From Paenibacillus polymyxa (lineage in GTDB: Bacteria > Bacillota > Bacilli > Paenibacillales > Paenibacillaceae), in NCBI RefSeq assembly GCF_001719045.1, contig NZ_CP015423.1, positions 3,505,501 through 3,569,500 of the forward strand: DNA of 64,000 bases, given 5' to 3'. Positions 1-8,508 of this stretch are shown piece by piece. The notes below the pieces were generated by a model, which did no database searches, had not been told where the DNA came from, and saw only the letters and a program-made list of their open reading frames with translations. Position 1 is the stretch's first letter, and every line of letters begins with the position of its first letter. The translations under genes and the position numbers were made by a program.

Positions 1-7
1 TTATATC

Positions 8-219
8 AACTGGTCGTCACTAGAGTTCTTACGCTATAACCATCGCGGCAAGTAGTCAAATTATTGCGGACAATTTGCAGATAAGTCCTGACAATATTAG
101 TGGTCGGACTATCTTTAGTTGCATTTTCTTTGACACTATATCCATCGGGGTATCTAATCATAAAGTTGTGTTTGTTTTCAAAAATCCGCAAGAAAGCGAA
201 TATAACAAAAAACAGGTCA
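8..219. repeat. Left arm of a diverged inverted repeat
   Basis: The 13 bases at 8-20 recur exactly, inverted, at 1983-1995. The 29 bases at 191-219 recur inverted at 1765-1793 with one mismatch, and similarity of roughly 80 percent continues outward for about 30 bases. The middle of the arm has diverged. The two arms therefore look like an old inverted duplication of about 210-230 bp that encloses the regulator/toxin/immunity genes. I see no credible protein gene in 1-456; short ORFs here lack ribosome sites. Whether these are ends of a mobile element or relics of a duplicated intergenic segment cannot be decided from one window. Confidence 0.6.
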
Positions 220-456
220 CCGGGCGGAGCGCGGCGGTATTCGCTCCAAAGCGGTTTTTACGGGAGGAATACTTTACTCAGAATCAAAGATAGAGTTCCG
301 CCGCCATTCCGCCTTGCCGCTTCAGGAGGCTCGTTAAATGGCTCTGAGACCGTACGGAATCGCCTTACAGGTGTTTCTGTGAGTTGGTCGAGAATTGATG
401 TAGACACAATAGTGTGGCTCTACGAGCCGTATAGAAGGCTACGCGAGTGTTCGGTA

Positions 457-663
457 CTACTCATCTTCCATGACAAGTAACTCATGAAGGTTAATATCTA
501 ATGTTCGGCAGATATGCTCCAATGTATCGAAAAAAGCAGTAGTCACGTTGTCTTGGCAAAGTCGGTTAATTGTACTGGGTCGAACATTCATTAGCCGAGC
601 CAGTTCCCGTTGTGACATATTTCTCTCGGCAAGAATCTCTTTGAGTCGAATCCTGATAGGCAT
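457..663 (-). CDS. Small XRE-family helix-turn-helix regulator
   Basis: A 68-residue protein that is almost entirely one Cro/C1-type DNA-binding domain: the segment MSQRELARLMNVRPSTINRL is a typical helix-turn-helix, followed by the usual helices around LEHICRTLDINLHELL. The start at 663 is chosen because AAGGAGAG lies 7 bases upstream; an in-frame codon further upstream lacks a site. It is transcribed away from the toxin remnant and its upstream region runs directly into that remnant (about 675-690), so the two were probably brought together by recombination. It could be a phage/ICE-type repressor or an orphan antitoxin-like regulator; the target is unknown. Confidence 0.75.
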   Translation of the reverse strand: MPIRIRLKEILAERNMSQRELARLMNVRPSTINRLCQDNVTTAFFDTLEHICRTLDINLHELLVMEDE

Positions 664-684
664 ATTGCATCTCTCCTTCAACAA

Positions 685-963
685 GCAGAAAAGGGAGCAG
701 AGTTTATTGATACCACTACAGGCTTAAAGTGGGAAGTGAAAAGTTTTGAATCATATCCAAGTGGTAGGAACGGAGTACCTATAACAAATCCCAAAAAGGG
801 TGCTTTTTCTATTCAAAATGGTATGCAAAAAATACAAGAAGAATTTGCTAAAGGGAATGACGTAATTATTGACACAAAAAAAATGGTGCCTGAGCATATT
901 AAACAACTGAAGAAAGCAATTGATGAAGCGGGAATAGCAAATAGAATATTGTGGTATCCTTAA
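685..963 (+). pseudogene. C-terminal tip of a polymorphic nuclease toxin
   Basis: An open frame continues upstream of the only usable start (GTG 736) to about 685. The residues FIDTTTGLKWEVKSF contain an Asp followed by Glu-x-Lys, which resembles the core of PD-(D/E)xK restriction-endonuclease-like toxin domains found at the C-termini of CDI/Rhs/WapA-type proteins; the end of the frame (DVIIDTKKM...ILWYP) is also like such toxin tips. The frame upstream meets a stop at 613 without a start codon or ribosome site, so this is a severed tip. Starting at GTG 736 would drop the Glu of ExK, so the product should be inactive. The next gene begins 11 bases after the stop and is the likely immunity partner. 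The exact toxin family is uncertain. Confidence 0.5.
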
Positions 964-974
964 GGAGTGAGGAA

Positions 975-1580
975 ATGGAAGAAAGAAATATTCTTAGTAT
1001 GTTTGATTTGCATAAAAAGTGGGTTGAGACAATTGGTAAAGAAGGTGAAATGTTAAAGCTAGATGAAGTGGATTTAAGAAATTTTGATTTATCCGATAAA
1101 TTGGTTGAACAAGCATATTTAATAGAGTGTACTTTTGATGATCTCAAACTGGAGAATATCGATTTTCACACATCATTGTTATGCTCGTCAACTTTTAAAA
1201 ATGCGTATTTAGATAAATCCGATTTTTATAAATCAGATCTTAGATATACAGATTTTTCTAACTGTGTCATTAAAAACTCTAGATTTAGTAAAGGTGATTG
1301 TTGGGAAGCGGTATTTAAAAATGCAATTTTAGTAAATTGTAATTTGATTAATGTACTTTTCTACCTCACTGATTTTAGTAACGCAAGACTAGAAAATGTA
1401 GATATAAGTGTAGCGACATTTGAAGAAACATTATTAAGCGGAGTGATATTGAAAAATATTAAAGGTATAGAAGAAGCTCATATTAAAAGTATTAATATTG
1501 GTACGTTGGAGAAACCTATTTTGTTGAAGTCAGAAGAAGCAAAGAAATGGATGTTAGAAAAATGTGAAGTAAGTGGTTAA
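975..1580 (+). CDS. Pentapeptide-repeat protein, probable toxin immunity
   Basis: A 201-residue protein. From about residue 30 to 160 it shows degenerate five-residue repeats with a central Leu/Phe (for example LDKSDFYKSDLRYTDFSN), which fold as a right-handed beta-helix. No signal peptide or membrane segment. AAGGAGTG at 962-969 fixes the ATG at 975 rather than an upstream in-frame GTG. It lies 11 bases after the toxin tip on the same strand, the usual order of toxin then immunity, and shares its strongly AT-rich composition, unlike the genes after 2.3 kb. Pentapeptide-repeat proteins are a known class of immunity protein in polymorphic toxin systems; that role here is inferred from position. 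Confidence 0.7.
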   Translation: MEERNILSMFDLHKKWVETIGKEGEMLKLDEVDLRNFDLSDKLVEQAYLIECTFDDLKLENIDFHTSLLCSSTFKNAYLDKSDFYKSDLRYTDFSNCVIKNSRFSKGDCWEAVFKNAILVNCNLINVLFYLTDFSNARLENVDISVATFEETLLSGVILKNIKGIEEAHIKSINIGTLEKPILLKSEEAKKWMLEKCEVSG

Positions 1581-1734
1581 GCAGATTGGCTACTAGTGCC
1601 GAAATAACACATCATTCAACCAATAACACATCTAACCCACGTAATACCCGTATAAAGATTTCTCCATTTCTGTTGTACGCACATCAAATGCTTTAATTTT
1701 ATAACCTAAATATCACTATTCCGTTACATCAAAC

Positions 1735-1780
1735 AGGTTGATTATGGTCAGATACCACCATAATTGACCTGGTTTTTGTT
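1735..1780 (+). terminator. Intrinsic terminator after the immunity gene
   Basis: The segments 1735-1748 and 1757-1770 form a 14-base stem (with G-U/mismatch positions in the middle) around an 8-base loop, followed by GGTTTTTGTT. Its 3' side is also where the right inverted-repeat arm begins. The stretch 1581-1734 holds no gene that I can see. Confidence 0.65.
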
Positions 1781-1995
1781 ATATTCGCTTTCTCACAGTT
1801 TTTTGAAATCAATCGCAACTGTAAAATAAGCCACGGCGATAGGGAAGATGAGATATATCGCATTTTCTAGGATGGGTAGCACGACAATTAATAATAGGAG
1901 CGACTGTATTGAAAACATTTTTTGTTTTTCAGCAACAGCATGGCATGTTATTGCGATTGTTACTGTGAAGAAAAAATCTCTGGTGACGACCAGTT
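1765..1995. repeat. Right arm of a diverged inverted repeat
   Basis: Inverted partner of 8-219: 1765-1793 matches 191-219 with one mismatch and 1983-1995 matches 8-20 exactly. The interval between the anchors has diverged and carries no recognisable gene. A small hairpin (GGCAGG at 2007-2012 with CCTGCC at 2032-2037) lies just outside the arm, before the replication-initiator-like fragment. Confidence 0.6.
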
Positions 1996-2085
1996 AAAAT
2001 ATAACAGGCAGGGAACGTATAAGGCTAGCCACCTGCCCTCTAATTAAGCCTGAAATTCATGAAAAAAATCGGGAGGGTACGACAT

Positions 2086-2199
2086 ATGAAAGGAGTAACG
2101 GTATCCATCGACCGTATTGTCATTGACTTTACAGACGTGTACTGGGACTTCTTCAATGAGTTCTATAAACGAATCTGTCACTACTACCGGGTCAATTAA
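2086..2199 (+). pseudogene. Truncated replication-initiator-like N-terminus
   Basis: A 37-codon frame with a good site (GGGAGGG about 8 bases before the ATG) encodes a segment ending ...DFTDVYWDFFNEFYKRICHYY followed by a stop. The pattern VSIDRIVIDFTDV...WDFF resembles the start of Rep_trans-type rolling-circle replication initiators of ICEs and phages, which are normally 300-400 residues, so this would be a remnant. The call is from memory of the motif and is tentative. The rest of 2200-2352 shows nothing clear. Confidence 0.4.
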
Positions 2200-2352
2200 A
2201 CGAGAATCATTATGCTACATTTGCATACTGGTTCGGTGGTGACGGATTGTAATATCTAAAATATTGTATGGATTTTGACCATTCCATTTAAGCTTGTTAC
2301 AATAGGTTAAACTAAGTGGAGATACTTCAATATAGAATGGTGTGGTCTAAAC

Positions 2353-2778
2353 TTGCAACATGAAAACGAACTTTTGGATGTATGGTTGTCTTTGTCTCAC
2401 ATCCATTCCACTTTAAATGATAAGTTAGAACAAGCTCTACTACAAAATTATGATTTATCCTTGAAGGAGTTTTATGTTTTGGGTTTTATATCCCATTCCG
2501 AGGAAAAAAAATTACGACTGCAGCAACTTCAAGAATTGGTGGGATTAAGTCAAAGTGCGACATCGAGACTCGTAGTGAGAATGGAAGCCAAAAACTGCGG
2601 GGCTTTACAAAGACATACATGCGAGGATGATCGACGAGGTGTGTATACTCGGATTACGGAATTTGGTGAAAATAAATTCCAGCGTGCACTTCAAACCTTT
2701 AATCAGGTGTTACAATCAGAACTTCAGAAAGATGGAGTGAAGTCACAATTTCAAAATCTTACGCAAAAGCTGTTTTAG
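2353..2778 (+). CDS. MarR-family transcriptional regulator
   Basis: A 141-residue winged-helix protein. N-terminal dimerisation helix (residues 5-35), helix-turn-helix at about 55-85 (LRLQQLQELVGLSQSATSRLVVRM), and the wing with the family hallmark DDRRG near residue 95, then a C-terminal dimerisation helix. The start is a TTG with only a weak purine-rich site before it, so the exact N-terminus is uncertain. MarR proteins are dimeric repressors often released by small aromatic or oxidised ligands. No divergent partner is present; the next gene is convergent, so the target is not evident. Confidence 0.8.
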   Translation: MQHENELLDVWLSLSHIHSTLNDKLEQALLQNYDLSLKEFYVLGFISHSEEKKLRLQQLQELVGLSQSATSRLVVRMEAKNCGALQRHTCEDDRRGVYTRITEFGENKFQRALQTFNQVLQSELQKDGVKSQFQNLTQKLF

Positions 2779-2984
2779 ACTGTGCAACCTGTGTATATCG
2801 TTCTTAGTATCCCTAGGGTAATATGTGGCTTGAACGTTGTGCCACGAAAGGCTCTTTACAGGGGCTTAGTTTATTACCCTACCGATTCAATAGAGATGTT
2901 ATGATTGGAAAGTGAACATTTACATGATTGCGCATGCATGTTTTCATCAGACTTCCAACCATGTACGTATAGAAACGCCCTTCC

Positions 2985-3012
2985 AAAACTCCTCCTTATA
3001 AGGAGGAGTTTT
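2985..3012. terminator. Bidirectional intrinsic terminator
   Basis: A 13-base perfect inverted repeat (2985-2997 with 3000-3012) with a two-base centre; it reads AAAACTCCTCC on one side and ends in TTTT on both strands. It sits between the convergent MarR gene and the transporter gene and can stop both. Confidence 0.8.
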
Positions 3013-3043
3013 ATCCTCTGGAACCAACGCTAGCCCTCTTTGC

Positions 3044-4018
3044 TTAAGAAACAGAGGCCGTATTGCGCTTTTCCTTGGCATTGCCGCGGTCGCGACGACT
3101 CAGCAGAAATCCGACCAGAGATGCCGTGGATTGCTGGAAAATCATCCCGAGTACAACAGGCAGTGCTACCGGGGCCGGGAAATAGGTGATGGCAAGCACG
3201 GCTCCTGCGCTAATATTGCGCATGCCGCCGTTAAAGACAAGCGCCGTACGGTCTGCATTATTCCACCGCATCAGCCCTGATATCAGATAGCCGATTGCAT
3301 ATCCAGTGGAAGCAAGGACGATTATGGATAGGCATACTCCGACAAGCTTGAGATTAAAATCGACCAGATAAGGCGCGATGACAGATCCGTTAATCATTAC
3401 GACAAGAGCCATAGCCAGCTTGGAGAACGGGCCCAGCCGAGGTCCCCATACCTGCTTGATCTTCCCTTTAGTCCATTCGTTCAACACCATGCCGATTAGC
3501 GAAGGAACGACAATCATCCAGAATAGGCTCTGCATCATCGCCCAGGTATCGAGCTGCACATCCGCTCCGATCAGCAGGGACATGATGCCCGGAACGGCAA
3601 ATGGGGCCAAAATCGTATCAATTAAAATGATCGCCAATGTCAGCGCCGTGTTGCCTTTATAGATGTTGACCCACACGAAGCTGGAAATGCCCGTAGGGAT
3701 AGCCGCACCAAGAATAAGTCCAGTGATCGTATAAGGATCATTACTGAAAGCCAGATGCCCCAGCATCATGGCAAGAAGCGGCATAGCCAGGTGAAGAATA
3801 AACAGACAGGCGATCAGTGGACCAGGATGCTTTATCACATGGACAAAATCCTTAAACCCCATACTGATGCTGCCCGCGAAGGTCATGAATGCAAACAGCC
3901 AGGGAGAGAGTTCTGTATATTCTGACAACGGCGTACCGATTAGGACGCCAATTAGAATGCTGATTGGTGTAATTAGCGGCATAGCTGCATTTAGTCTACG
4001 ATTCAACGTGAGGAGCAT
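3044..4018 (-). CDS. Bile acid:sodium symporter-family transporter
   Basis: A 324-residue integral membrane protein with about nine to ten hydrophobic segments spread over residues 15-315, in the BASS/SBF fold. Family-like stretches include AAIPTGISSFVWVNIYKGN (about 110-130) and FNGGMRNISAGAVLA (about 262-277), positions that line the substrate site in this fold. AAGGAAG lies before the ATG at 4018. Family members import organic anions with Na+ (bile acids, pantothenate, keto acids); bacterial substrates cannot be inferred from sequence alone. It stands alone between a terminator and the AraC gene. Confidence 0.8.
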   Translation of the reverse strand: MLLTLNRRLNAAMPLITPISILIGVLIGTPLSEYTELSPWLFAFMTFAGSISMGFKDFVHVIKHPGPLIACLFILHLAMPLLAMMLGHLAFSNDPYTITGLILGAAIPTGISSFVWVNIYKGNTALTLAIILIDTILAPFAVPGIMSLLIGADVQLDTWAMMQSLFWMIVVPSLIGMVLNEWTKGKIKQVWGPRLGPFSKLAMALVVMINGSVIAPYLVDFNLKLVGVCLSIIVLASTGYAIGYLISGLMRWNNADRTALVFNGGMRNISAGAVLAITYFPAPVALPVVLGMIFQQSTASLVGFLLSRRDRGNAKEKRNTASVS

Positions 4019-4133
4019 ACAAAACTTCCTTTTTTAACCTTAAGTATAGACCTTGCACCCCCGATTCGTAAATGATCTGTGACCTTGCGGTAGCCCGATA
4101 GAAGCAAATTTGGACGCTCCTGATGAACATAGA

Positions 4134-5015
4134 TCAACCCTTCAAATTATTTCGGTATTCCAAAGGAGAGCAGCCCATTATTTTTTTGAATAGTCTGGAG
4201 AAGTAGTAAGGGTCCCTAAAACCGAGTTGTATGCTAATTTCTTTAATAGAAGCATTCGTCAAATCCAAAAGCTGACTGGCTCTCTGTATCTTCATTCTTA
4301 AATAGTAATCGACAGGAGAGTAGCCGGTGGATTGCTTGAATATCAAGTTCAGATGCTGCTTGGATACCTGAACATGCCGACTAAGCTCCTCAAGCGAAAC
4401 GGTGGATTCCAATTGTTCACTCATATAGCGTGTTGCTTTATCCACATGACTCTGGTACGTACTGTCTTCCTTGCGAAATGCAACGGATACAACAAAACTC
4501 AGCAGATAACGGACAGTTTGCGATACTTGAACTAAATGTATGATGGAGTATGATTTATTCAGTAAAAGGTCGTAACACTGATGAAATAGCTCCTGTAGTT
4601 TGACTTCATCACTGGCGGCCATGGAAATATACGTTTTAAAAGGCTCAAATAATGCCATAAAGTCATCAACTTGGTCTCCTTTAAGATGAAACCAGTAAAT
4701 CGTCCAAGGATCTCCATCGTCAGCCCCATAAGCATGCGGCATGTCCCTGGGAATGTACGCAAAGCTTCGCTCCGTCATGTCAATCGTTAGGCCATCCTTT
4801 GTTCGTATCCAACCTTTTCCACTGGCACAGTAGATGAATATATGAGAGTCACATCCGTGCATTCTTTCACGAAAATGATGGCGGGCATGGCTGAAGCAGC
4901 CTATATCCGTAATATATAGATTTTTTGTAAGCGGATTCAAATTTAATTTATCCAGCATATTGGGTGGAAGGACATATAACTTTTCACCCTCAAATCCATC
5001 AGCTTTCTTATTCAT
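4134..5015 (-). CDS. AraC-family transcriptional regulator
   Basis: A 293-residue protein with an N-terminal cupin-type sugar-sensing domain (about residues 30-170, with the His-rich HARHHFRERMHG segment) and a C-terminal double helix-turn-helix of the AraC type (about 190-290), including the conserved RLFKKIMGCSPLEYR end. AGGAGATGG precedes the ATG. It is transcribed divergently from the DUF5107/glycosidase operon with about 135 bases between, so it is the likely activator of that operon in response to a sugar (inferred from position). Confidence 0.85.
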   Translation of the reverse strand: MNKKADGFEGEKLYVLPPNMLDKLNLNPLTKNLYITDIGCFSHARHHFRERMHGCDSHIFIYCASGKGWIRTKDGLTIDMTERSFAYIPRDMPHAYGADDGDPWTIYWFHLKGDQVDDFMALFEPFKTYISMAASDEVKLQELFHQCYDLLLNKSYSIIHLVQVSQTVRYLLSFVVSVAFRKEDSTYQSHVDKATRYMSEQLESTVSLEELSRHVQVSKQHLNLIFKQSTGYSPVDYYLRMKIQRASQLLDLTNASIKEISIQLGFRDPYYFSRLFKKIMGCSPLEYRNNLKG

Positions 5016-5151
5016 GATCTATCCATCTCCTAGCCTTAGGCGGCTCTAATGATGAAATACGTATATAATCCATCATAAACAGTGGATTGTCAATTGTCTG
5101 TAATGTCGCTTACTTGTAAGCTCTGAATATAAGAGCGACTATGAGGGAGTG

Positions 5152-8100
5152 ATGGAATTGAGCATTTTCGATGCTAAGGCACGCGTGTGGGAGGAAACTG
5201 TGCAGATCTCTACGTATGGAATTGGCAAACCTGACAAAAATCCAATGTTTCTGGAGAAACGTGTCTACCAGGGAAGCTCCGGTCGAGTGTATCCGCATCC
5301 GGTAATTGATAAAATTGAGGATGAGAAGAAACTTGAAAATTACCAAATGGTTTTTCTGGAAAATAAATATTTGCGCATTGAGATCATGCCAGAGCTGGGA
5401 GGCCGCATTTATCGTGCGGTCGACAAGACCAACGGTTACGATTTTGTATATTATAACAGGGTCATCAAACCAGCGCTTGTGGGCTTATTGGGGCCGTGGA
5501 TATCTGGAGGGATTGAGTTTAACTGGCCACAGCATCACCGTCCCAACACTTATGGACCCGTTGAATACAAGTTGGAAGAACATGACGACGGAAGCGCAAC
5601 GGTATGGGTGAGCGAAATTGATCGTATGTTCGGTACGAAAGTAACAGCTGGTTTTACACTACAACCGGATAAAGCATACCTTAAAGTTGAGGCCCAGCTA
5701 TACAACCGGACTGACGAGCCTCAAACGTTTCTATGGTGGGCCAATCCAGCCGTAGCGGTACATGAGCACACACAATCTGTTTTTCCTCCAGACGTATCAG
5801 CCGTGTTCGACCATGGAAAGCGAGATGTATCCCGTTTCCCGATCGCTACAGGCACCTATTATAAAATGGATTATTCTGAAGGTGTAGATATCTCCCGATA
5901 TAAAAATATTCCTGTCCCCACTTCATATATGGCCTATAAATCGGATTACAATTTCATAGGTGGTTACGACCATATGAAACAAGCGGGGCTTTTGCATGTG
6001 GCTAACCATCACATCTCTCCCGGAAAAAAGCAATGGACATGGGGAAATGGCGAATTCGGCCAAGCATGGGACCGGAATCTAACAGACGAAGATGGTCCCT
6101 ACATCGAGTTGATGACGGGGGTATATACCGATAACCAACCAGATTTCACTTGGCTTCAGCCGTATGAAGAAAAATCGTTCTCGCAGTATTTTATGCCTTA
6201 CAAACATATTGGTATGGTCAAAAACGCTTCAATTGACGTAGCCGTTAATCTGGAATTAAATTGCAGGGAAGGGACAGCACAGATTGGAGTCTATGTAACT
6301 TCCTCATTTCGTGAGGCTGTTGTGGAATTAAGTAGTCAGCGGAAAGTTTATATTAAAGAAACCTTAGATCTGACACCTAATAAGGCCTTTATACAGAAGA
6401 CAGTTATTTTGGCTGAGGATGGGGATTATGAACTATGCTTAACCGTCAAAGACGCGACCGGAAGGGAGCTGATTAGCTACCAGCCGAAAAAAAAGGACGT
6501 TGAACAGATGCCGGCTGCCGCAGCCCCCCTGCCAGAACCGGAGGAATTAAGAACGAACGAAGAATTGTATTTAGCAGGACAACACTTGGAGCAATACCGT
6601 CATGCTACCTTTGAACCCGAGGCGTACTATCTTGAGGGCCTGAAAAGAGATAAAAATGACAGCCGCATAAATGTGGCATATGGTACGTTGCTTCTTCGTA
6701 GAGGGTTGTATTCAGAAAGTGAAGAGTGCTTTTGTAAAGCCATCTCGCGGGTAACCTGGCGTAACTCTAATCCCTATGACGGTGAGGCCTACTACCAGCT
6801 TGGTTTGTCGCTAAAACACCAAGAGCGGTTGGATGAGGCGTTCGCTGCATTTTATAAATCAGCATGGAGTGCGGCATGGCAAGACAGCGGATATTTCTCA
6901 CTGGCACAGATTGCGACAGAACAAGGGAACTATGAAGAAGCATTGGAGCTCGTGGAGCGTTCAATCATCCGCAATGCTCACAATTACAAAGCACGCAACC
7001 TGAAGTCGGCTATTCTTCGTAAGCTCGGCAGCTACGAAGCGGCAATAGCCTTCTCCAAGGAAACGATGAAGCTCGATATCGCCGATTTTGGAGCTTACCG
7101 TGAGCAAGCATTATCATTAGAGGCTCTCGAGTTACGAGATGATGCTAAAACGGTCCTCGAAGAGCTGGAAAAATGGATGCGTGGAGATGTGCATAATTAT
7201 ATAGCGGTAGCATCGGACTACGCGGCGGCGGGACTCTATGAGGATGCAGCATGTGTGCTGGAAGAAGCTCCAGAGCAGGCACAAACATACCCTATGCTGT
7301 ATTACGTTCAGGCCTTCTGCTATGCTAAAATCGGCAAGCATGAGCAGGTGAACAATGCTCTCGCCCAGGCCGCAGATGCAGTACCCGACTACTGCTTTCC
7401 TAACAGTCTGTTTGAATTGGATGTGTTACAATTTGCAATTCGAACGAGACCGGGGGATGGAAAGGCGCATTATTACTTAGGTAATTTACTCTATGATAAG
7501 AAACGGCATCTGGATGCCATTTCCAGCTGGGAAACGTCTCGTTCCATTGACGATACTTACCCCGTTGTTCACCGTAATCTTGCTCTTGGATATTTTAACA
7601 AACAAGGCCAAGTAGAGAAGGCTCGCCATTCGTTAGAGCAGGCCTTTACGTGCAATACTTCAGACGCGCGTGTTCTTTATGAGCTTGACCAGCTGTATAA
7701 GAAGCTGAACATCAAGCCCAACGACAGATTGAACCTAATGGAGAGTTATCCGGGAATCATAAAGCTTCGCGATGATCTGTTTTTGGAATATGTAACCGTT
7801 CACAATACGCTGAAGCAGCATAAGGTAGCGTTGTCCTTGCTGACAGGGAGAATATTTCATCCATGGGAAGGCGGAGAGGGGAAGGTAACTGGACAGTATA
7901 GGCTTGCCAAGGTAGAGCTTGCCAAGTCCGACCTGAGGTCTGGACGGATTGAACAGGCTGTAAAAGGGCTGCGGGAGGCTTTAGTGTATCCAGAGAATCT
8001 TGGCGAAGGTAAGCTAGAGGGTTCCCAAGATAACGATATTTACTATTATTTGGGCTGTGCGTATGAGCTATTGAAATTAACAGATGAGGCAAGGCAGGCC

Positions 8101-8508
8101 TTTTCCACGGCCTCTCAAGGACTGGGGGAACCCATTAACGCCATGTATTATAACGATCAGCAGCCGGATATGATATTTTACCAAGGATTGGCCTGGCAGA
8201 AACTTGGCTATGCGAAGGAAGGCATGCGTCGATTCAACAAGCTCATTGATTACGCCGAAAGACACTTATTTGAACCCGTGAAAATGGATTATTTCGCGGT
8301 CTCGTTACCCGACTTTCTCATCTTTGAAGATGACCTGAATATTCGTAATCAGGTTCATTGTACTTATATGAAAGCACTTGGTTTGCTTGGATTAGGGCGA
8401 CAGGACGAAGCTATCTTGTATTTTGAATCGGTGCTTAAGCTGGAAGCTAACCATCAAGGAGCATTGAACCATATGGACTGGGACTGGGAGGGGAAATCAA
8501 ATGAATAA
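5152..8508 (+). CDS. DUF5107 domain protein with TPR repeats
   Basis: A 1118-residue cytoplasmic protein without signal peptide. Residues about 35-345 form a DUF5107 domain, a beta-sandwich resembling galactose mutarotase-like domains, with motifs MPELGGRIYRAVDK and GGIEFNWPQHHRP. Residues about 470-1100 are a chain of TPR-like helical pairs (for example YYQLGLSLKHQERLDEAFAAF). Start choice is uncertain: AGGGAG at 5144-5149 is only three to four bases from ATG 5152, and TTG 5158 has better spacing. Its stop overlaps the next start by 8 bases, so it is translationally coupled to two glycosidase genes. DUF5107-TPR proteins are commonly found with glycosidases; their biochemical role is not known to me. 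Confidence 0.75.
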   Translation: MELSIFDAKARVWEETVQISTYGIGKPDKNPMFLEKRVYQGSSGRVYPHPVIDKIEDEKKLENYQMVFLENKYLRIEIMPELGGRIYRAVDKTNGYDFVYYNRVIKPALVGLLGPWISGGIEFNWPQHHRPNTYGPVEYKLEEHDDGSATVWVSEIDRMFGTKVTAGFTLQPDKAYLKVEAQLYNRTDEPQTFLWWANPAVAVHEHTQSVFPPDVSAVFDHGKRDVSRFPIATGTYYKMDYSEGVDISRYKNIPVPTSYMAYKSDYNFIGGYDHMKQAGLLHVANHHISPGKKQWTWGNGEFGQAWDRNLTDEDGPYIELMTGVYTDNQPDFTWLQPYEEKSFSQYFMPYKHIGMVKNASIDVAVNLELNCREGTAQIGVYVTSSFREAVVELSSQRKVYIKETLDLTPNKAFIQKTVILAEDGDYELCLTVKDATGRELISYQPKKKDVEQMPAAAAPLPEPEELRTNEELYLAGQHLEQYRHATFEPEAYYLEGLKRDKNDSRINVAYGTLLLRRGLYSESEECFCKAISRVTWRNSNPYDGEAYYQLGLSLKHQERLDEAFAAFYKSAWSAAWQDSGYFSLAQIATEQGNYEEALELVERSIIRNAHNYKARNLKSAILRKLGSYEAAIAFSKETMKLDIADFGAYREQALSLEALELRDDAKTVLEELEKWMRGDVHNYIAVASDYAAAGLYEDAACVLEEAPEQAQTYPMLYYVQAFCYAKIGKHEQVNNALAQAADAVPDYCFPNSLFELDVLQFAIRTRPGDGKAHYYLGNLLYDKKRHLDAISSWETSRSIDDTYPVVHRNLALGYFNKQGQVEKARHSLEQAFTCNTSDARVLYELDQLYKKLNIKPNDRLNLMESYPGIIKLRDDLFLEYVTVHNTLKQHKVALSLLTGRIFHPWEGGEGKVTGQYRLAKVELAKSDLRSGRIEQAVKGLREALVYPENLGEGKLEGSQDNDIYYYLGCAYELLKLTDEARQAFSTASQGLGEPINAMYYNDQQPDMIFYQGLAWQKLGYAKEGMRRFNKLIDYAERHLFEPVKMDYFAVSLPDFLIFEDDLNIRNQVHCTYMKALGLLGLGRQDEAILYFESVLKLEANHQGALNHMDWDWEGKSNE

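Noticed and set aside
100-480. Open frames in the first 480 bases, both strands
   Set aside because: No ribosome sites, overlapping frames, and the sequence is the diverged inverted-repeat arm.
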